Of a stretch of 64,000 nt of DNA, positions 37,201-48,742 are shown in pieces. The position numbers were made by a program, and so were the translations under genes. The notes below the pieces were generated by a model. That model saw nothing but the letters and a program-made list of their open reading frames with translations, was not told the DNA's origin and made no database searches. This stretch comes from Syngnathus acus (taxonomy: Eukaryota; Chordata; Actinopteri; Syngnathiformes; Syngnathidae), in assembly GCF_901709675.1 (NCBI RefSeq), contig NC_051100.1, positions 2,046,001-2,110,000 of the forward strand, in the 5' to 3' direction. Positions within the stretch are counted from its first letter, which is position 1. Every line of letters begins with the position of its first letter.

Positions 37201-40200
37201 TTTCGGCACGTCTGTCATGATAATTCCCCACTCTTCCTGTATTCCGAGCCGTGGGGGTCTCGGATTGCGGATGGGAAGCTGAGCAAAGGGGGGTGGGGGG
37301 GTTATTTGGCGGTTCCGGCATTTGACGGGACTAACATTACTAACATTAGTCAGGGACTTGAACATTAGTCAGATCAGGCGCTATAACGTGAGCCCAAAAT
37401 AGCATCTATGATGACAAGGTGGCATCCATGTTTGAACTCCAACTCACTTCAACATACCGAGATGCCACCAGATGGCCAGTACACAAAATTTGCAATATTG
37501 CAGTTTTCATTTGTGTTTTCTATGAGAGAAAATAAATGTTGGTGAAGATATTCAGAATTTTTTTTGTCAGTCATGTCACACTGAGGTTGGTGTCGCAGGT
37601 CGGGCGCTGTGCTCGGAGGACGAGACGCGTCTGGTGAATCATTTATTCGACGGCTACAACAAGGTGGTGCGCCCAGTCAACCATTTTAGCGAAGCGGTGG
37701 TGGTCACGGTGGGGCTGCAGCTCATCCAGCTCATCGACGTGGTAAGTAAGGAAGTCGCCCCCAAATTTTAGAAATTGGGAATCAAACTTGTGCAATTATA
37801 AGATAAACTGGTCTTAGATTATTGACAAATTTCCAACTCAATAACTTCAGGACGTGAATTTCATTCCATTCTTTGGCTACAAAAGGTCAACGTCAAAATA
37901 ATGAATACATTTCAATTTCCATTTCTGTCCTTCAGGATGAAGTCAACCAGATTGTGACCAGTAACGTTCGTCTTAGACAAGTAAGCAAGCCCATTCTTTG
38001 AAAAATAGTTCTTTTGATTCCAATTATTTTATAGTATCAATTGTTTCACAACAGAATTGTTTTCAGACGACATCACTTTGCTAAAATATTTAACCTGTCT
38101 CTCTTTTGGTCATGGATGTTACGCTTAGAGGCAGCAATTAAAATTGAAAAAAAAAAAACATTTGATTCTCTATTTCATCCTTGTCAGTCTCTTTATAGCA
38201 CATTACCAGCAAAGGAGAAAATGCAATCTTATTCCTGTATCACTGTCCAGGCCATTGACAACTTTACCATTGCTATAAAAGGAGCTTTTGGGGGGGTTCC
38301 CAAGTTGGAAGCTAAAAAGATTATTTTGGCAACAAATTGCGATTAAAAATACGAGCCTTAATTTTCTTTCCAACAGTTAATGCCACAATCAAAGTGAAGA
38401 CCAACGCTTGCACACAGAAACAAAAGATTTGTTTGACTTACTTTTAGATGACTTCAGCCTGCGTGCCATTTTCTTTCTTTCCAAGTTTCCGCTTGCTTCG
38501 TTTAAGATGTGCATGTACGCGATATATAATCTACAACAGGGGGGACCAAGTCACAAAGATCTACTCACTACAAAAAAAACCACGTTTGTAAAATGTAAAT
38601 ATTCATTATAAATCATAAACTGACGTTGCACAACAAACTAACTGCAGGTATGGTTGACAAAGTTTCCCCATCAAACTTTTTCTTCTAACCAGCTGTTGCA
38701 ATGCTCAATCAAGCGGGCTCGTTCACGAACAGCCTGCGTGCACACTTTGATGCGTGCATTTACACCAATTGGCCAATAGGTGTCACAATATCTCATTTTA
38801 ATCAAAGCAAATTATATTGGGTTTTTTTCCATTAACAGATTGGTACCAACAAATTTCTACAAGTTAGTTGTGAAATTTAGGATGCTGATGAATCAGTAGA
38901 GAACACTACATTGTCTTCAAACGCCACGCTATCGCCATCTCCTGGTCAGTACTGGAAATGCTTACTCTTTCCAGACAACAAATGAGAAAATCGAGCTGTA
39001 TTTCAATTTTGGTATTCACATATCAAAATAAAATAAAAAAAATATTTTTAATAATTTTAATAACTGCATTTAAACGTAATATCCAAAAGAGATACAAACA
39101 ATATTTGAACAGTCAATTTAAATGAAGAATTCCACCATATAACCATGAGTCCATTTGATACTCATGAAGCTTTTGTGTCACTTTAAGATCAACATCTTTT
39201 CACTTTGACATGTAGCAATGGACAGACGTGAACTTGAATTGGAACCCTGACGATTACGGTGGCATCAGGAAGATCCGAATCCCTTCCTTGGACATTTGGA
39301 AGCCCGACTTGGTGCTTTACAACAAGTAAACACATTTTGAGAGTTGAATAAGGTCAAATACTGAAAAATACAGAAAGATTTAGGTGAAGCTGATGGGCAA
39401 TGCTCTGATGTTTGTCCTTTCTGTCATCTTTGCCAGCGCCGACGGCGATTTTGCCATCATTCACGAGACTAAAGTTTTGCTGGAGCACACCGGCAAGATC
39501 ACGTGGAACCCGCCCGCCATATTCAAGAGCTACTGCGAGATCATCGTCCTTCATTTCCCCTTTGACCTGCAGAACTGCAGCATGAAGCTCGGCACGTGGA
39601 CGTACGACGGCTTGCTCGTTGTCATCAACCCGGTCAGTTTTCCAATTTCCAGATTTACAGTACTTAACTTAAACATGCAGATTTTGCACCAAAAGGTGAA
39701 TTAAGTGTATTTTGGCACACTTGTAGGACAGCGATCGTCCTGACCTGAGCAACTTCATGGAGTCTGGAGAGTGGGTTCTAAAGGACTACCGAAGCTGGAA
39801 GCACTGGGTCTCCTACACGTGCTGTCCTGACACGCCCTACCTGGACATCACCTACCACTTCTTGATGCTGCGCCTGCCGCTCTACTACATCGTCAACGTC
39901 ATCATCCCCTGCATGCTCTTCTCATTCCTCACCGGCCTTGTCTTTTATCTGCCCACTGACTCTGGTGTGTGCAAATGTGACAATATTTAGGAACACGAAG
40001 GGTTTGATCAGCAGTCAATTGGAGTTTGTTGGGTGCAAGTCTGCATTGAAGTCGTGGGCATTTTTTTCTCCAGGCGAGAAGATGACGCTGTCCATCTCCG
40101 TCCTGCTGTCCCTCACTGTGTTCCTGTTGGTCATCGTGGAGCTCATCCCGTCTACGTCCAGCGCGGTGCCTCTCATCGGGAAGTACATGCTATTCACCAT

Positions 40201-41178
40201 GGTCTTCGTCATCGCCTCCATCATCATCACCGTCGTTGTCATTAACACGCACCACCGCTCGCCCAGCACGCACACCATGCCTGCTTGGATTCGGAAGGTA
40301 GGGCGGCGAGGTCATCTGATGTGAGCGCGTTTACTCAAATCGTGTTGGCTGGTGTTCCTTCTTTCAGGGGCACAGCGTTAGCCTTGAACGTTACGGATTC
40401 AATCTGGAAAAGTGCTGTCTGAAGACATCCTCATCGACTTCTGTGCTGCTTTTGCTCCTGCCAGGTTTTCATCGAAACAATCCCCAACATGATGTTCTTC
40501 TCCACTATGAAGCGTCCCAGCCAGGAGATTCGTCAGAAGCGATTGTTTCCCACTGACATGGACATCTCCGACATCTCGGGTTAGAATACACTTGAGTAAC
40601 TGACTGAATGTTGACGATTCCAAGGGGAAGGTGATTTGACACGAAGATTGTGCGGTTCAGGTAACCCCACGCCCACCAACATCCCCTACCAGTCGCCCAT
40701 CATCAAGAACCCCGATGTCCGCAGCGCCATCGAAGGCGTCAAATACATCGCAGAGACCATGAAGTCGGACGAGGAGTCCAACAATGTAAGAACAAAAGAC
40801 CTCCACTAAGGTTGATATAATTTGCGGTACTATAGGTACAGCGCCCTCTTCTGGCTAAGGAGGGTCACTGTCTCTTTGTGGCCCATGATGTAAATAAAGT
40901 GTTTTGAGTAATGAACACTGTTTTACCACACTGTGGTTGTGGTTTATGCTAAGCTACGCTAAGAAAACACTAAACTCAACGGGGATTCCAGAAGGCAGGC
41001 AAACATGAAGTATTTTGTATTTTTCACCAAATCTTTGCTATGGTTGCAGGCGTCCGAGGAGTGGAAGTTTGTGGCCATGGTTCTGGATCACATCCTGCTG
41101 TGCGTCTTCATGGCCGTATGCATCATCGGCACGCTTGCCGTATTCGCCGGTCGACTAATCGAGCTCAACACGCTGTGA
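34290..41178 (+). CDS. chrna1: nicotinic acetylcholine receptor alpha-1 subunit (muscle type), complete
   Basis: Ligand-binding subunit of the pentameric cation channel at the neuromuscular junction. Coding exons: 34290-34344, 37599-37741, 37936-37980, 39216-39325, 39437-39632, 39727-39964, 40074-40297, 40465-40579, 40661-40785, 41050-41178. The sum is 1380 nt, or 459 aa (human about 457). Seen: a signal peptide with mature start SEDETRLV (S24); a Cys-loop (two Cys with 13 residues between, NCS glycosylation site at the second); and loop C with the vicinal Cys pair [16 protein letters not shown], which defines alpha subunits. Four membrane spans follow, M2 being [20 protein letters not shown]. 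The C-terminus is [11 protein letters not shown]. Exon 3 is the 45-nt exon typical of the family. No extra P3A-like exon was noticed. It sits tail to tail with lnpk. The first intron is 3.3 kb and holds two MITE copies. The start is the first ATG giving a signal peptide, and its exon ends in a consensus donor. Confidence 0.96.
34840..35010 (+). mobile_element. 171-bp MITE, copy 1
   Basis: Perfect 25-bp terminal inverted repeats starting CCGTAATTTTCGGACTATAA, flanked by TA on both sides (34838-34839, 35011-35012), as expected for Tc1/mariner-type insertion. Internal CGACTTATACTC(C/A)GG(T/A)GCGA repeats make it strongly self-complementary. It has no coding capacity and lies in chrna1 intron 1. 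Confidence 0.9.
35499..35668 (-). mobile_element. 170-bp MITE, copy 2 (inverted relative to copy 1)
   Basis: Same 25-bp terminal inverted repeats and TA flanks (35497-35498, 35669-35670). Its interior is the reverse complement of the copy at 34840-35010 with few differences; for example GCACCAGCCATAAAATGCCC here is the complement of GGGCATTTTATGGCTGGTGC there. Both lie in chrna1 intron 1, about 490 bp apart. Confidence 0.9.
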
Positions 41179-42709
41179 ACATCTTCCTCCATCAAAGCGG
41201 ACATTTTGGATTGATTTGGGGTTTGTGAGATGGAGGTGTCAATGAGGAAGTGTTTTTTTTTTAGTACGTTATTTTTCATGTTTTTTATCAATCATGGTAA
41301 AGTCATTGCTGTGTGGGCCAACAAAAAAACAAATCACGGTCCACGAAATGGCCACCGGGATGGAGTTTGCACACCCCAGCGCTAACGGCTAACGTCGCGT
41401 CTTGCGATCTACGCTGGTCATACTTGAAATGAATTTTGTTGCTTTTGTTATTGTATTTTTTTTTTAATCCATAATCTTGAGTACTATACATGTTTGCAAA
41501 TATTCAAAAACAATATTATTTTCTGTTTGCCATGTGATTGACAGATGCTAACCGGCTACCAATTTGTGTCATACTCTAACAATAAAAAAGGAACAAATGG
41601 ATTGTCAATAAGAAAATTGAAGCTGCGTTGTTGCTGAGCGTTTTGCCAGCAACGTGATTGATTGTGCGGCCACAATTGATTCGATTTAACTCAGTTTGCC
41701 AATGAAGTTCATATTGAGCTCACATATTATTGTTGTTGTTTTTAATATATTTTTGAAATTGTACATGAGCAAGTTGGAAATAAACTTGTAATTACTGTGA
41801 AACAATGATTCAAACGATAGCATGCGTACTCACATTGTAGCCGAGAAACTTTCATTTCAGCAGCCACGGCATCTTGAAAATCGGAGAATGTAGCTTTTTA
41901 ATCTAGCAGAGCAACAAATGTGAGGTCATTTAAATATGAATATTTTTCAAATGCATAACTACTAAGGTCATTCAGCAATAAGTGAATGCAGCTCTAAAAT
42001 TACTTTAAAGCAGTGATTCCCAACCACTGTGCCACAGTACATCCATGTGTACTGAAAATGTTCATTTCAGTCCTGTAATTAAAGATAAAAATCACAGGAA
42101 GAAATATTTTGCAATAATCTTTTTTTACTTACAATGGTAATGAAAAGTAGCACGCTAGCGGGAGTGTAAACAAGGGAATACAAATCCGTTCTATACACAG
42201 CTACATGGAAGCCAGAGAGAGAGCCTAAAACTAACAGTACCTCATCATCTGCCATTGTCCATAAGGCCGAGTAAATACTTGGAAAGTCAGTGCAAATGCA
42301 GTCGAGAAGACATTTGGCAAACACTTCTAAAAATTGACAAGTGGCATTTAAAGTGGCAGTTTAAAGTCACCTCTGATGAGTCGTCTTATTATCCTGCTCA
42401 TTTTCTATTAAAATAAACAGCAGTGCCAACTCTTTTAGGAAATAAAGGAATAAATCTTACATTTTGGCGGAGGAACTGCTAAATGAATGCATTGAATATA
42501 ATCACAAAAAATCAAATATTACAAAAGTCTTGGGCCTGATTTCCGGTTACTAACATAGGCATGTTTCAGATTCCTGGTTCAATAGCCTTTAAATAGCAGC
42601 TCACTCGCAAAGACTGTTAAATAAATACGGGGACATAAATAATGTGCCGATTAGCGTTTAGCTTTTGTTTGTGGTGGCGAATACCTTCAAACAGCTTTTT
42701 CCTGCGCAG
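41179..42709. other. chrna1 3' UTR and chrna1-lnpk convergent intergenic
   Basis: Holds the chrna1 3' end on the plus strand (AATAAA at 41581-41586, another at 41780 or so) and the lnpk 3' UTR on the minus strand. 42005-42060 (AGCAGTGATTCCCAACCACT, GTGCCACAG) resembles the terminus of a vertebrate hAT-type repeat. No further gene. Confidence 0.55.
41581..41586 (+). terminator. chrna1 polyadenylation signal
   Basis: AATAAA about 400 bp after the chrna1 stop codon, in A-rich context; an alternative AATAAA lies near 41780. Confidence 0.6.
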
Positions 42710-45700
42710 CTACGACAGATGAGCGGGGACGTCTTGGTATTTCTCTTCCGTGTCCTCCTTTTCCTCTTCCTCTTCCCGAACCTGCTCTTCACACTCCTCT
42801 TTCTCACTCTCCTCGACACGGCTCTCGGCCTCCGCCATTTCAGCGGTATCTTGGCCTCCTTCGCCCGTCTCTCGTTCGTCTGAGGAGAAACGCCACGGGG
42901 GTCAGCGAGCAGACAGGCAGCGTGAGGTGATGATCGAGCAGCAGGCCAAATTGGGGAAAAGATTATTGCTGAAAGGATTACAACAAATGATTTGCTGTTC
43001 GACTGCTTGAACGTGAAGTGTTGGATTTAAGGCTATTAGACACATTAGGAATACAATATTTCTATAAATAGTCGCCCTCGGGTATTGAAATAAAAAAAAA
43101 GGTTGATTTTATGGTGACGATTTGGGGCTGTGAATCACTTTATTAGAAGTGTGGCCACTATTTCAATCAAAGTGAATCATAAAAAACATTGATGAGTAAT
43201 TATAGAGTTGACAACCTTTCAGAAAATTCCAATTGCAGGAGGAGTCATTTCCTACTCCAATTTCCAACACAACTTTTTGAACTAACTTTTGACTTAACGA
43301 GTCCAATAACTGGAGACTTTTTTTTCTGATGAGATCCAACACAAAAACCCCATCCAAGATTCTGAAAATGTAATTTTCACACTTCCATCATGCCATTGAA
43401 ATAAGATGGTGTGCCTAACCAAGTGGCTTGTAGCATAAACACCAGGAAAAAAATCCCTTGATCAGAAAAGGTCCCCTCCTGAAAATGATCTGAATGGGTG
43501 CCAAACAATCAGGCGCAATTTGTGCACAAAATACACAAATTTGTCATGTGAACTGATCCAATTATGTAATTAAAATGTCTTTTATGACTCAACATAATTG
43601 AAGCACGCAGTGAGCCGTGTTATTATTGCCACCATCTGGTTGTTCCCTCACAGATCAAATCAACTGAAGTGATGGCAGATAAGAGGAACAGGAAGGAGGG
43701 GAGGAAAGGAGGAGGACCACGTGGGGAATGGGGAGGATGGACCTGGACTCTGTCGAGCTTGATTCTGAGGGTTCTGCTGGACGGGGAAACTATGGACCAA
43801 ACTCCACGGCGCCAGCGCCTTGGCTAGAGGCAAGAGCACAGCGTTAAAACGCAGTGCTTGGCAATGTCGCTCAGACGCTCATGTTATTAAAGCTCGCACG
43901 ACGAGAAGCAAATGGAGGTTAGAAGTCGGAGGGAGGAGAAGACAATGAGGCTGAAGAGTGCGGCAACTTAGGACGGAAAAAACACTTTTCGGCAACCATG
44001 TTGGTATTTCGTGTTGATATTGTCACAGTAAGTAAAAATTGCTAAGGCTAATAGGTTAAGGATACACAACTGAGATTGTATTTACCTCCAGAAGGGGGCG
44101 CACTGTCCTCCGTGTCAGTGCCAGAGCGTGGTGTCCGTACCGGAGATGGCATTTCGGTGCGCAGCTTCCTCTCGTAGCTGAACTCCGGCAGCCTTGGAGC
44201 TTGCGGCCGCGTCTTTCGGGCGGGGTTCAGGAAGTAGCAATAGGCGCAGCGGAAAGCTGGCAAGAGCCACGACAAAAACAGCTAACTCACAATAATCAAC
44301 ATCAGGTGAACTCAAACAAACTTAAGCCTTTTTGGACCATAAAATGTGACAAAATTACATGTTTTTTTTTTTTTTTCATTATTTCCAATGAAATGAAAAG
44401 TTACACTTTAAATTGTTATTTTGCTGTTCATACCAATGTATTGAAACTCTTCTTTCAGGGCCATGCCATTGTGGGAGAAGCACTGCTGACAGATTAAGGC
44501 ATATCTGAGGGAGGAAGCAGAGCGGAGGATTTGATTCAACGACTAAACAGCACCACCTTGCGGACAATTTGCAGATCGCTGGTGAATATCTATGTAGAGT
44601 TTTTTTTTTTTTTTTATACCTGTTCTGCGGTCCATCTCCTACCAGGTACTCAACCACTCGGTCCAAAGCGCCCCTCTCTCTGGGCAGAATGGGTCGCGCC
44701 AGTGGAGGACCGGGAGGATGCATGCCTGGACATCAATATTTACATCATCACACTCGGCACATAGCGCTCCATTCTTGGCTTTGACTGTCATTTCAGCTTA
44801 CCTACACCTGGTATCGGGGAGGTGGGAGTCCGGGCTACTCCCCCCTGGTAGACAGCAGCAGACAGGGCGACTCTCTCGGGCGGTCCGCCTGGAGCTGAGA
44901 GAGGGACATGTTCTGTAGAGAAAGCGAGACGAAGGAAGACACTACAGCGCGTGTCTAAGTGTCTTCGGACTCCCAGTTGCACTGTATTTCATACGTCACA
45001 TTCAATTAAGACAAATTATAAAAACTGAATAGCTGCTTGATGTTCACTCACCCAAAGGTGTGACCCCGGGGCCCGGCGTGGGTCGAACACCTGGCGGGGG
45101 AGTCATCACCATGGCGGCGGGTGTGCCCGGAGGTCTCGTCGCCACGCCACGTTGGCGAATGTCTGACAATAATATGAGGCGATGAAAAAACTAACGATGG
45201 TAAATGGTAAGCTTCATATTTGTGCAACACACGTTAGGTAGGTACCTTGACCAGGCCTGGGGGTCATCTGAGGTCGCACCGGAGTTGATTCCAGCTCCTA
45301 AATAGGAAAAATCAGCGGACAAATAAGAACACATTCAAATGTAATGAAGAGGCAAAAAAAAAAAAAAAAAAAAAAAGAATCACCCACAGCTTTCTTCTTG
45401 GCATCTGGATCAAAGCGTTCGAGGATGACTTTGGCATTTTTGTATGTCTCTGTTTCCATCACTTCTTCTAACTGCAAACACAAAGTTTAATTTTAAACAG
45501 GGACACAATTACAACAGATGAAGAAAATTACAAATTCTAACTGCTGACAGGCACTTACGATCTTTTTTTTGGTAACCTTTAATTCTTCCAGGATGTCACC
45601 TGAAAAACAATAAGAGGCCAAAGTATCTCAGAAAAGACAAATATAATGTAAAATGAACTTTTTATTTGTATACTTACTATTCCTCTCAGTGCGTTTAGAG

Positions 45701-46332
45701 AAAAGAAAAACCAGCAACTTCCGGATGAACCACACCCTGATGGAGAGACGGACGTTCATAACAAAGCACAAAACGGGCGACAGTTCATGTCGGTTAGGTT
45801 TACTCACAGCACCGGGTACGCAAAGAAAGGCAGCGCCATTGCTAATCTGTGAAGCCACTGCTCAGGCAGGTAGAGGCAGTAGACCACCAGGCAGGTCAGC
45901 AGGTAGAAGACTGACGAGTAGAGGAGCAGGCGGCCCACCCACAACTGCACGCGCAAACACACCAATGAGCTCAAAGAAACAACGACTACATCTAAACTTG
46001 AGTCTGCATATAGTGAACCTTTTGGAGTCGCTGGTTTTTGGCTCGAAACTCCTCCAGCTCCTGTATCTCCTACAAGGGGGCGAGGGAAAAATGGTTATTT
46101 TAAAAGATCTACGTGGGTTATTAGATTGTTTGTTGTGACACGTTTCGGGGGTTCATGGAGAGGATGTGAGATAAAAAGCACACCTTGTCCAAGTTCTCCA
46201 ACTGCTCCACTGTGGTGGGTTTGGTCTGCAAGGAATAATATCGAAACACATCAGAGTACTGTAAAATGGTCTGTTGGGTATGTAGTTGCTATTTAAAACA
46301 CATACCTTCCATCGTGAGATCACCGCCCCCAT
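42710..46332 (-). CDS. lnpk: lunapark (ER three-way junction protein), complete
   Basis: Membrane protein that stabilises three-way junctions of the tubular endoplasmic reticulum. Coding exons, 5' to 3' on the minus strand: 46332-46306, 46225-46184, 46069-46019, 45944-45808, 45736-45678, 45599-45559, 45471-45388, 45297-45246, 45162-45052, 44912-44802, 44725-44620, 44504-44434, 44256-44086, 42879-42710. The sum is 1233 nt, or 410 aa (human about 428). Seen: MG start (N-myristoylation glycine), a coiled-coil-like EVL/ENLDKEIQELEEF stretch, two membrane spans (about 44-66 and 75-95), SKRTERN just after, and a Pro-rich linker with HPPGPPLARPILPRERGALD. The lunapark zinc finger is C279-x2-C282 and C301-x2-C304, and FLNPARKTRPQAPRLPEF follows. 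The tail is very acidic. A 5' UTR exon probably ends at 46967 (donor) and rejoins at 46350. lnpk normally flanks HoxD, so its presence supports the hoxd names. The teleost duplicate would be lnpkb. Confidence 0.95.
43743..43823 (-). other. possible cassette exon of lnpk (81 nt)
   Basis: In the 1.2-kb intron before the last lnpk exon, the minus strand has an acceptor CTCTAG at 43829-43824. An open frame of 27 codons follows (AKALAPWS, VQQNPQNQARQSP) to a weak donor CAG/GTCCAT after 43743. Both edges are phase 1, the same phase as the flanking junctions, so inclusion would keep the frame. The donor is poor and I do not recognise the peptide in lunapark. Confidence 0.2.
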
Positions 46333-47150
46333 GGCACGTCTTTTAGCTCACTGTGAAACAGAAGAAGCCGTGTTAAAGCGTGTAATCCTCCTTAAACGAG
46401 GCAATACGTACTGCTTATGTATTTAACCACCACCAATTGCCTCCAGCGTCATTGTAGAAAGAGTTGAGCACAATGGGCTCTATTGTCAAAGGTTTAAGGA
46501 CGGTAAATGTTGGAATTACAAAACTATGCACGTGCATTCAACACCCTGCTCTGTAATAATGACATTAAACTACATGCATCTTGATCAGTGATCAATGTAA
46601 AGAGATGAAAAGGCACTCATTGTATGCGAAAAGCCTGCAGGCTAGTTAAACAAGTACCCACCATCCTAACTCAGCATTGACGTAAATGCTCGCGAGTTAG
46701 CGACGGGCTAAACGCCAGGATGATGTTTTGTATCGATATAAAAACAACGGAGAAAACAAAAAGTCGCAAACCGTCGCAAACTACGCTACAAAACTGTTTG
46801 CTCATTTAGCTGATTAGCTTCTCCATAACAATTGTAATGCATACGCAACAATGACGGGATTTAAAATAGATTTTGCGTGTAATTATCGTAGTTCCATTCG
46901 GTGGTGTTTGGGGCTTTAACTATCATTTGATCAAAGACGGAGTTAAAATGTAAACAGACTTTTTACCTTTCGTTTTTGGACAACAGAGCGAACTGACAGA
47001 ATGGAGGTTTGGTTGCGCGGGGTGATGACGACAGCGGAAGAGGCGTGAAAAAGACTACAGAATCATTTGCATTGTAGTTTTTCTTTCCAAACGCGTTTTC
47101 AACGCTCAGTAACCATCATTGTGGTCAACATTATTTGCATATCTATTCAT
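46333..47150 (-). promoter_or_regulatory. lnpk 5' UTR and promoter region
   Basis: Minus-strand 5' UTR: acceptor TTTCACAG before 46350, donor CGAAAG/GTAAAA at 46967/46966. The first exon therefore lies at about 46967-47030, in a locally GC-richer patch with GCGCGGGG. Two perfect octamers ATTTGCAT (47065-47072 and 47133-47140) lie just upstream. No TATA box is evident. Confidence 0.4.
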
Positions 47151-47204
47151 TTGTAATGATAAAATATGAAATCTTTTGAACAAAAGATTTTTTAATTGTC
47201 ACGT

Positions 47205-47207
47205 ATT

Positions 47208-47242
<35 letters not shown>

Positions 47243-47244
47243 TT
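47205..47244. repeat. (ATTT)n microsatellite
   Basis: About ten ATTT units. A 166-codon ORF (47196-47696) starts inside it with an Ile-Tyr-Leu-Phe repeat and is not a gene. Confidence 0.9.
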
Positions 47245-48175
47245 ACCTCGCGCATATGTGTTCAGAATCAAACACTTCAAGTGGAGAAGTGTCGCACGTA
47301 CTTAATTTATTTCTAACGATAACAATTCTCACCGCTAGCTGGTGCTATTTGACTGTTTCATTGGACCTACGAGCACAAGGGCCGGGCCACATTAGGCACA
47401 CGCTGCCTTCAAGATTCGTCCTATTTTTAACCGACTGCACGCCATTTGGTAGACTGTATGTCCATATACGTATTTCACACACTAATGGAGGCGTCATAAT
47501 ACACGTTTCATTGTCTTTGGATATTAAAATTCATAGCAGAACCACCTTCTCCCATAAAATCATAACGGCACGTCCTCCCAGTTGTTTTTTGTGTTCAAGT
47601 GACACCAGCTTGCCAGTAAATCGTCCGCAAAAGACACTAATTGATGCGACGCGCACGCACTATGGCCCACACGTGCACTGTATGGCGTGCATATAGCATG
47701 GAATATGATTATGAATCAATGCGTGCATGCATCATGATGCGTGTGGCCTTGAGCTTTAAAAAAGGCGGTGTGCGTACTTCCTGTGCACGATGAAGAGTTA
47801 TGGACGCCATAAAATTGAAAATCCTCAAACACACGCATTTGTGTTGCATCAAATTCAGCTAACATAACCCAAACTTTTTTTTTTTTTTACCAAACACCCG
47901 ACCTCAGCCCCACATACACATTAACCCGGTTGACTGAGCTGTAATAAAGCAACAGACCTCAGCCAAGGCCGTTCGGTTATGATGCAAATCAGCATATATT
48001 TCCACCTAACTATTACGCATGTTAAAATATGCGCGCGGATCCTCATTATTTCAGCAAAGACATTAAGGTGCACGCCTGTGGAGCCCCCTTTTATAGCCCT
48101 TGTAGTCGCTGAATTAAGAGCAGCCCACCGTGAAGACATATTTTACACTAGGCAACATGCACGGCCACTTTCAAC

Positions 48176-48213
48176 CTCATTTGCCTGAACAAGGCTCATT
48201 TGCATGAACAAGA
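48176..48213. repeat. 19-bp tandem repeat containing an octamer motif
   Basis: CTCATTTGCCTGAACAAGG at 48176-48194 is followed directly by CTCATTTGCATGAACAAGA at 48195-48213. The second unit contains the POU octamer ATTTGCAT (48198-48205). Another octamer, in the opposite orientation (ATGCAAAT), lies at 47982-47989. Confidence 0.8.
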
Positions 48214-48710
48214 TGCAGAAATATGCTCGAATATGGTATTTACAGAGCAATCCGGACCTGAAAGCAACAACGCAATGTGATTTAACGTAAGCACTTATCA
48301 ATTGCATTGTTCTTAAAATAAATCACATTGTTTGATTAATTTATTTCTTGTGTGTTATAATTTAACAATAGAAATATACAAAATCAAATAAATCACAAAA
48401 AACTTTCATACAATCCGATTTTTTAAATTTAATTTGTTTTAATATCTTATTATTCTAAAATAAACCTTTTTTTAAATGTACATGTGTTTCCAAGTATCAT
48501 TAGCCTTTTTTTCGACCCCACAAAATTAAAATACCATTACATATAATGTATTTTCACGTTGAAATGCATAATTAGGTTGTTTCTCTTTTTAAAAATGTAA
48601 TTATTACAAAAAGATGTTGCCAGTTTCCATAACGCTCCAGTAAAATATTTAGTATTTTAGTCGGCGTCTAAAAATAATCACAGAATTCCACACAATTGTA
48701 TGACCGAATT

Positions 48711-48742
48711 GGCGCGCGCGCGCGTGCGTGTGCGCGCGCGTG
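48711..48742. repeat. alternating CG/TG tract (potential Z-DNA)
   Basis: A 32-bp purine-pyrimidine alternation, GCGCGCGCGCGCGTGCGTGT and following, in the lnpk-hoxd11b interval. A similar tract lies at 58962-58986, 340 bp upstream of hoxd9b. Confidence 0.8.

Noticed and set aside
43632-43650. Another CTCF-like site (GCCACCATCTGGTT)
   Set aside because: Reverse-strand alignment needs three mismatches to the core, too weak to list.
45653-46138. 161-codon plus-strand ORF
   Set aside because: Antisense to lnpk exons 3-5, whose minus-strand frames, splice sites and membrane spans are clear.
47196-47696. 166-codon plus-strand ORF upstream of lnpk
   Set aside because: Its start is the ATTT microsatellite; the remainder shows no domain or conserved signature.
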